From NCBI GenBank assembly GCA_903813345.2, contig CAIIXF020000004.1, positions 10,302,196-10,366,195 of the forward strand: DNA of 64,000 nucleotides, given 5' to 3'. The notes beneath the pieces were generated by a model. It was not told the DNA's origin and ran no database searches. It saw nothing but the letters and a program-made list of their open reading frames with translations. Positions within the stretch are counted from its first letter, which is position 1, and each line of letters starts with the position of its first letter. Source of the stretch: Owenia fusiformis. Lineage: Eukaryota > Annelida > Polychaeta > Sabellida > Oweniidae. Made by a program: the position numbers and the translations under genes. This document shows, piece by piece, positions 59,235 to 64,000 of this stretch.

Positions 59235-61926
59235 TGAAAGAAACAGTGAAAGGTTAAACTAGGCTCATAAGTATGTTTCAATTTGAATCATAGTATGTGA
59301 TGTGCTCCAGGTACATCAATATATTAAAAAGTTCAATTTGGCGCATTAGTATAGTTCAATTTGGCGCATTATATATGATGTTCAAAGTACATCCTTACAG
59401 TGAAAGATTAAACTTGGCTCATGAGTATGTTTCAATTTGGTGCATAGTATGTCATGTGCTCCAAATACATCAGTATTTTAAAAAGTTCAATTTGGCGCGT
59501 TAGTATAGACCAATTTGGCGCGCTTTTTATTATGTTCAAAGGTCATCCTTGTATTGAAAGGTTAAACGTGGCTTATGATTATGTTTCAATTTGGAAATAG
59601 TCTTTGACATGCTCTAAGTTCATCAGTATATTAAAAAGTTCAATTTGGCGCACGCATTGGTATAGTTCAATTTGGCGCGTTATTTATGATGTTCAAAATA
59701 CATCATTATATTGAAAGGTTAAACTTGGCTCGTGAGTATGTTTCAATTTAAGACATAGTATGTCATATGCTCTAAGTTCGTCAGTATATTAAAAAGTTCA
59801 ATTTGGCGCATTATCATAGTTCAATTTGGCGCGTTATTTATGATGTTCAAAGTACATCCTTACATTGAAAGGTTAAACTTGGCTCATGAGTATGTTTCAA
59901 TGGGACATAGAATGTGATGTGCTCCAAGTTCATCAGTATAATAAAAAGTTCAATTTGACGCATTATCATAGTTCAATTTGGCGCGTTATTTATGATGTTC
60001 AAAGTACATCCTTACATTGAAAGGTTAAACTTGGCTCATGAGTATGTTTCAACGGGACATAGTATGTGATGTGCTCTAACTTCATCAGTATATTAAAAAG
60101 TTCAATTTGGCGCATTATCATTGTTCAATTTGGCGCTTTATTTATGATGTTCAAAGTACATCCTTACATTGAAAGGTTAAACTTAGTATATTAAAAAGTT
60201 CAATTTGGCGCGTTATTTATGATGTTCAAAGTACATCCTTACATTGAAAGGTTAAACTTGGCTCATGAGTATGTTTCAATGGGACATAGAATGTGATGTG
60301 CTCCAAGTTCATCAGTATAATAAAAAGTTTAATTTGGCGCATTATCATAGTTCAATTTGGCGCGTTATTTATGATGTTCAAAGTACATCCTTACATTGAA
60401 AGGTTAAACTTAGCTCATGAGTATGTTTCAATGGGACATAGTATGTGATGTGCTCAAAGTTCATCAGTATATTAAAAAGTTCAATTTGGCGCATTAGTAT
60501 AGTTCAATTTGGCGCATTATTTATGATGTTCAAAGTACATCCTTACAATGAAAGGTGAAACTTGGCTCATGAATATGTTTGAATTTGAGATATAGTATGT
60601 GATGTACTTCAAGTACATCAGTATATTAAAATGTTCAATTTGGCGCATTAGTACATCAATTTGGCGCATTATTTATGATGTTCAAAATACATCATCATAT
60701 TGAAAGATTAAACTTGGCTCATGAGTTTGTTTCAATTTGGGACATAGTATGTTATATGCTCTAAGTTCGTCAGTATATTAAAAAGTTCAATTTGGCGTAT
60801 TATCATAGTTCCATTTGACGCGTTATTCATGATGTTCAAAGTACATCCTTACATTGAAAGGTTAAACTTGGCTCATGAGTATGTTTCAATGGGACATAGT
60901 ATGTGATGTGCTCCAAGTTCATCAGTATATTAAAAAGTTCAATTTGGCGCGTTATTTATGATGTTCAAAGCACATACTTACATTGAAAGGTTACACTTGG
61001 CTCATGAGTATGTTTCAATGGGACATAGTAAGTGATGTGCTCCAAGTTCATCAGTATATTAAAAAGTTCAATTTGGCGCATTATCATAGTTCAATTTGGC
61101 GCGTTATTTATGATGTTCAAAGTACATCCTTACATTGAAAGGTTAAACTTGGCTCATGAGTATGTTTCAATTTGGGACATAGTATGTGATGTGCTGTAAG
61201 TTCATCAGTATATTAAAAAGTTCAATTTGGCGCATTATCATAGTTCAATTTGGCGCGTTATTTATGATGTTCAAAGTACATCCTTACAGTGAAAGGTTAA
61301 ACTTGGCTCATGAGTATGTTTCAATGGGACATAGTATGTGATGTGCTCCAAGTTCATCAGTATATTAAAAAGTTCAATTTGGCGCATTATCATAGTTCAA
61401 TTTGGCGCGTTATTTATGATGTTCAAAGTACATCCTTACATTGAAAGGTTAAACTTGGCTCATGAGTATGTTTCAATGGGACATAGTATGTGATGTGCTC
61501 CAAGTTCATCAGTATATTAAAAAGTTCAATTTGGCGCATTATCATAGTTCAATTTGGCGTGTTATTTATAATGTTCAAAGTACATCCTTACATTGAAAGG
61601 TTAAACTTGGCTCATGAGTATGTTTCAATTTGGGACATAGTATGTGATGTGCTGTAAGTTCATCAGTATATTAAAAAGTTCAATTTGGCGCATTAGTATA
61701 GTTCAATTAGGTGCATTATTTATGATGTTCAAAGTACATCCTTACAATGAAAGGTTAAACTTGGCTCATGAGTATGTTTCAATTTGGGATATAGTATGTG
61801 ATGTGATTCAAATCATGGACCTATATCCTCGGATATAGGTCCATGTTCAAATACATCAGTATTTTAAAAAGTTCAATTTGGCGCATTATTTATGATGTTC
61901 AAAGTACATCCTTCCATTGAAAGGTT
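59235..61926 (+). repeat. Satellite array, about 150-bp period, with TTTGGCGC sites
   Basis: About 17-18 units. A typical unit: ttcaatttggcgcattatcatag, ttcaatttggcgcgttatttatg, atgttcaaagtacatccttac, attgaaaggttaaacttgg, ctcatgagtatgtttcaat and atcagtatattaaaaag. I count some 28 exact tttggcgc. Units are most alike at 60.8-61.7 kb and more varied at the left edge, as in arrays homogenised from the centre. The short ORFs across it are frames of the repeat. Confidence 0.93.
61813..61844. repeat. Perfect 15-bp inverted repeat inside one satellite unit
   Basis: catggacctatatcc, tc, ggatataggtccatg: arms identical with a 2-nt loop. It interrupts a unit between gtgattcaaat and ttcaaatacatcag, flanked by a repeated caaat, so it looks inserted. 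Confidence 0.85.
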
Positions 61927-61929
61927 AAT

Positions 61930-62450
61930 TCCGGGGATTTTATACCGATTGCTTATTGTATTTCATACATTTGAATATTGTTTTCTTTTTAAAATTTAAA
62001 AATGCATCATCATCATCAACTTCTGCCACATAATTATACAACAATTAATTTTCCTCCAGATAGCTTCACTCTAAACCTTCGAACCTCCTCCCTTACTAGG
62101 GGTCTAATTTGTCATAGGAAAGTCAGGATTGTCTCAATTTAAAACTGACAAAGAACAAAGATATCACGATACGCTTTACCTCATTTTAATTTTAACTACA
62201 CCGAAATTGCTGCTGATTTTTGGTAAGACTAAAAACAAACTTCAAATTAATATGCGCTTATTTTACTCAAAACGGAGATTTGTATTTTAGTCAGAAACCC
62301 ATGCCTCTCTATCGTTTCAAAAAATTTACCCAACGTATCGGTCTCTGTTAATTTATGGCATCCATACTTTTTTGAAAGGTAACACCTTGAGGCTCAATTT
62401 TCTGCCGGATGCCCTTGCAAACTCTCATTGGTTGCTCTGTATTGTAGCAT
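61930..62450. other. Non-coding DNA 3' of the satellite
   Basis: A short (catcat)n and AT-rich text. No gene is seen. Confidence 0.4.
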
Positions 62451-62469
62451 TCCGTTACCATGGTTACGC

Positions 62470-63190
62470 ATCTATAGACATCTTACCTTGGAATCTTAAA
62501 TCATTTGTAGCTTTGTCATTATTTTGTCTATAGAAATGATATTGGTATCCAATTAAACCTAAATAAATTTCCCATAGAATAACAATATTCAATTATGCAA
62601 ATTAGCTCATTTGCATAAATTGTGACGTCATGAATCTATTTTTGGTTCAGAATTTTCAAGTATAGCAATGTATCTTTAAGAACTGAAGCCGTACGGTAAA
62701 ATTTCTTCAATATTATGACTTTTATTCTATGAGCAGAAGGTTTAAGCAATATAAAAGTGAAAACAGATTCAAAATTGGATCAGAACTAACAAAGTTATTA
62801 AACTTTCTAGGCAGCTACCATCACGTTATCACTGAACAATTAACTTTAAACATCTTACCTAAGAATTGATATGTTTGGTAGCTTTGTCATTATTTGGTCT
62901 ATAAAAAGGAGATCTTGGTATTGAATTGATCCTAATTGAATAATTGGTATGGAAACGATATTCAATTATGCAAATTAGCTAATTTGCATAATTATGATGT
63001 CATCAACCTGTCTTTGGTTCAGAACTTCCAAGTATAGCAACATATTTATTAGATCCAAGGTTGTATGGCATAGTTTCTGCATAGTTTGTCATTTATTCTT
63101 TGAGTGGAAGAGGTATGAGCAACATAAAAATGATTCAAAATTGAATTAGTATTAGCTAAGTAATTCAGCTTTTGAGGCAGCCACTATGAA
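62470..63190 (+). repeat. Diverged tandem duplication with inverted octamers
   Basis: Unit 1 (about 62,480-62,825) and unit 2 (about 62,850-63,190) align: catcttacct, gtagctttgtcattatt.ggtctata, atattcaattatgcaaattagct, ggttcagaa.tt.caagtatagcaa, ggcagc.accat. Identity is about 75%. No ORF. Confidence 0.8.
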
Positions 63191-63199
63191 TGTTACTAT

Positions 63200-64000
63200 T
63201 TGACAATCAAAAATAAAACACTGAAATAACAAAAATGAAACAAAGCTGATTCAAGCTTATCAAGTGAAATCTATATATTTTCCATGTCACTGAATTAGTT
63301 GGTGTATAGAAATGATACAAGTGTTTATAATTTTGACTATCATTGACAGGGGTCAAAACAGTTTTTCTTGATTTTGTAACATGATTTATTGTTTGTGAGA
63401 AAGTTATGGATTAATCAGTTAGTGAATGGGTGAATGGTATTGTGAAATCTGTTATGTAATCTATAAATTTTTAAACTGATTTGCTTCATAGGCGTCAATC
63501 TATTTAAAGAGATGAAACATCATGCCTGGTCAAACATCAATATTTGTTCTGCGATTCAAGCAGTGAACATCTACATGAATTTTTAAACATTATATTATTA
63601 TAGATTATATCATTGCTGTTTTTCATGTCACCATCAAAAGCGTTGACATGTTGTTATGATGATGACTGCTGATGGCGTTGCGCCATTCTAACACCTAACT
63701 GATTTTACCATACTATATGCTTTTTGAAGAAATAAATCTTATTTGTTGAATTTTCTAGCAGAAATCGGCTCCCCTTCACTCATTTTGTCAGATTACCGGC
63801 AGTGACATGAAAGATACAATTTTTATTTTCTAGGGTGTCTCAAAAATGTACCCAAAGGTATATCAACAGCAAAGATAAATCAATCAATATTTTCAGATAT
63901 TTTTTGCATGGTCATTTAGGAAAAGCATGTAAGTTTTCTCTCCAATACTAAATTTTTAGTTCAGTCTTGCCTTTTTGATACTTTTTAACCCTTTTTATAC
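63200..64000. other. Non-coding DNA to window end
   Basis: The phrase tagggtgtctcaaaaatgtaccc near 63,831 resembles a mariner-type outer end (gggtgtc.c.aaaa), so a further element may begin here and run out of the window. No gene is seen. Confidence 0.4.

Noticed and set aside
59297-59503. Repeated similar ORFs (also 61,644-61,838)
   Set aside because: Both are the satellite unit read in the same frame, not a gene family.
1-64000. CRISPR array, prokaryotic operon or phage
   Set aside because: The tandem repeats are 130-760 bp with no unique spacers; genes have introns and there are no ribosome-binding sites.

Overview
The window looks like AT-rich nuclear DNA of an animal, most likely a marine invertebrate. 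The evidence is split genes with GT-AG introns, TATA boxes and AATAAA signals, a secreted chitin-binding (peritrophin-A) protein, LINE and Tc1/mariner remnants, and very many short inverted-repeat elements. There are no bacterial operons. The phylum cannot be fixed from sequence alone. No open reading frame over 400 codons exists, and most short ORFs here are noise. The two host genes become visible only by joining exons.

Host gene 1 (minus strand, 12,020-18,069) has six coding exons that join in phase to 948 nt (315 aa plus stop). It has a signal peptide, two CBM14/peritrophin-A domains, and two copies of a second Cys-rich module ending in a Cys-Cys-Cys-Glu motif. The order is SP-CBM14-CysMod-CBM14-CysMod, so the protein looks like a tandem duplication of a two-domain unit. 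A minus-strand TATA box (18,358-18,365) and an AATAAA (11,978-11,983) frame it.

Host gene 2 (plus strand, 21,584 to about 36,573 or 38,359) is a candidate gene for a tiny secreted, strongly cationic, six-cysteine peptide. A TATA-box promoter and a 31-nt first coding exon (21,677-21,707) encode the first half of a signal peptide. After a 14.5-kb intron, an exon at 36,192 completes the signal peptide in phase and encodes the mature peptide. The first stop codon overlaps a strong splice donor, and an in-phase exon at 38,302 could give a longer isoform.

The rest is repeat-derived. 2.1-11.1 kb: small hairpin repeats and MITEs, a tRNA-like SINE head and 147-bp tandem repeats. 22-28.7 kb: a diverged tandem duplication whose second unit is split by a 4.3-kb insertion with 41-bp perfect terminal inverted repeats and an 83-bp perfect foldback. 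37-39.3 kb: foldback elements, one carrying two RFX X-box palindromes. 40-46 kb: a dead Tc1 transposase and frameshifted LINE reverse transcriptase fragments. 46-53 kb: nuclear-receptor-site-rich repeats, mariner-like elements, MITEs and a 289-bp duplication. 54.2-56.2 kb: the 5' part of a second LINE (ORF1 plus APE endonuclease) that lacks its reverse transcriptase. 56.6-59.2 kb: about five copies of a roughly 535-bp repeat. 59.2-61.9 kb: a satellite of about 150-bp units with some 28 exact TTTGGCGC (E2F-type) sites. 62.4-63.2 kb: a duplicated segment with inverted POU octamers.
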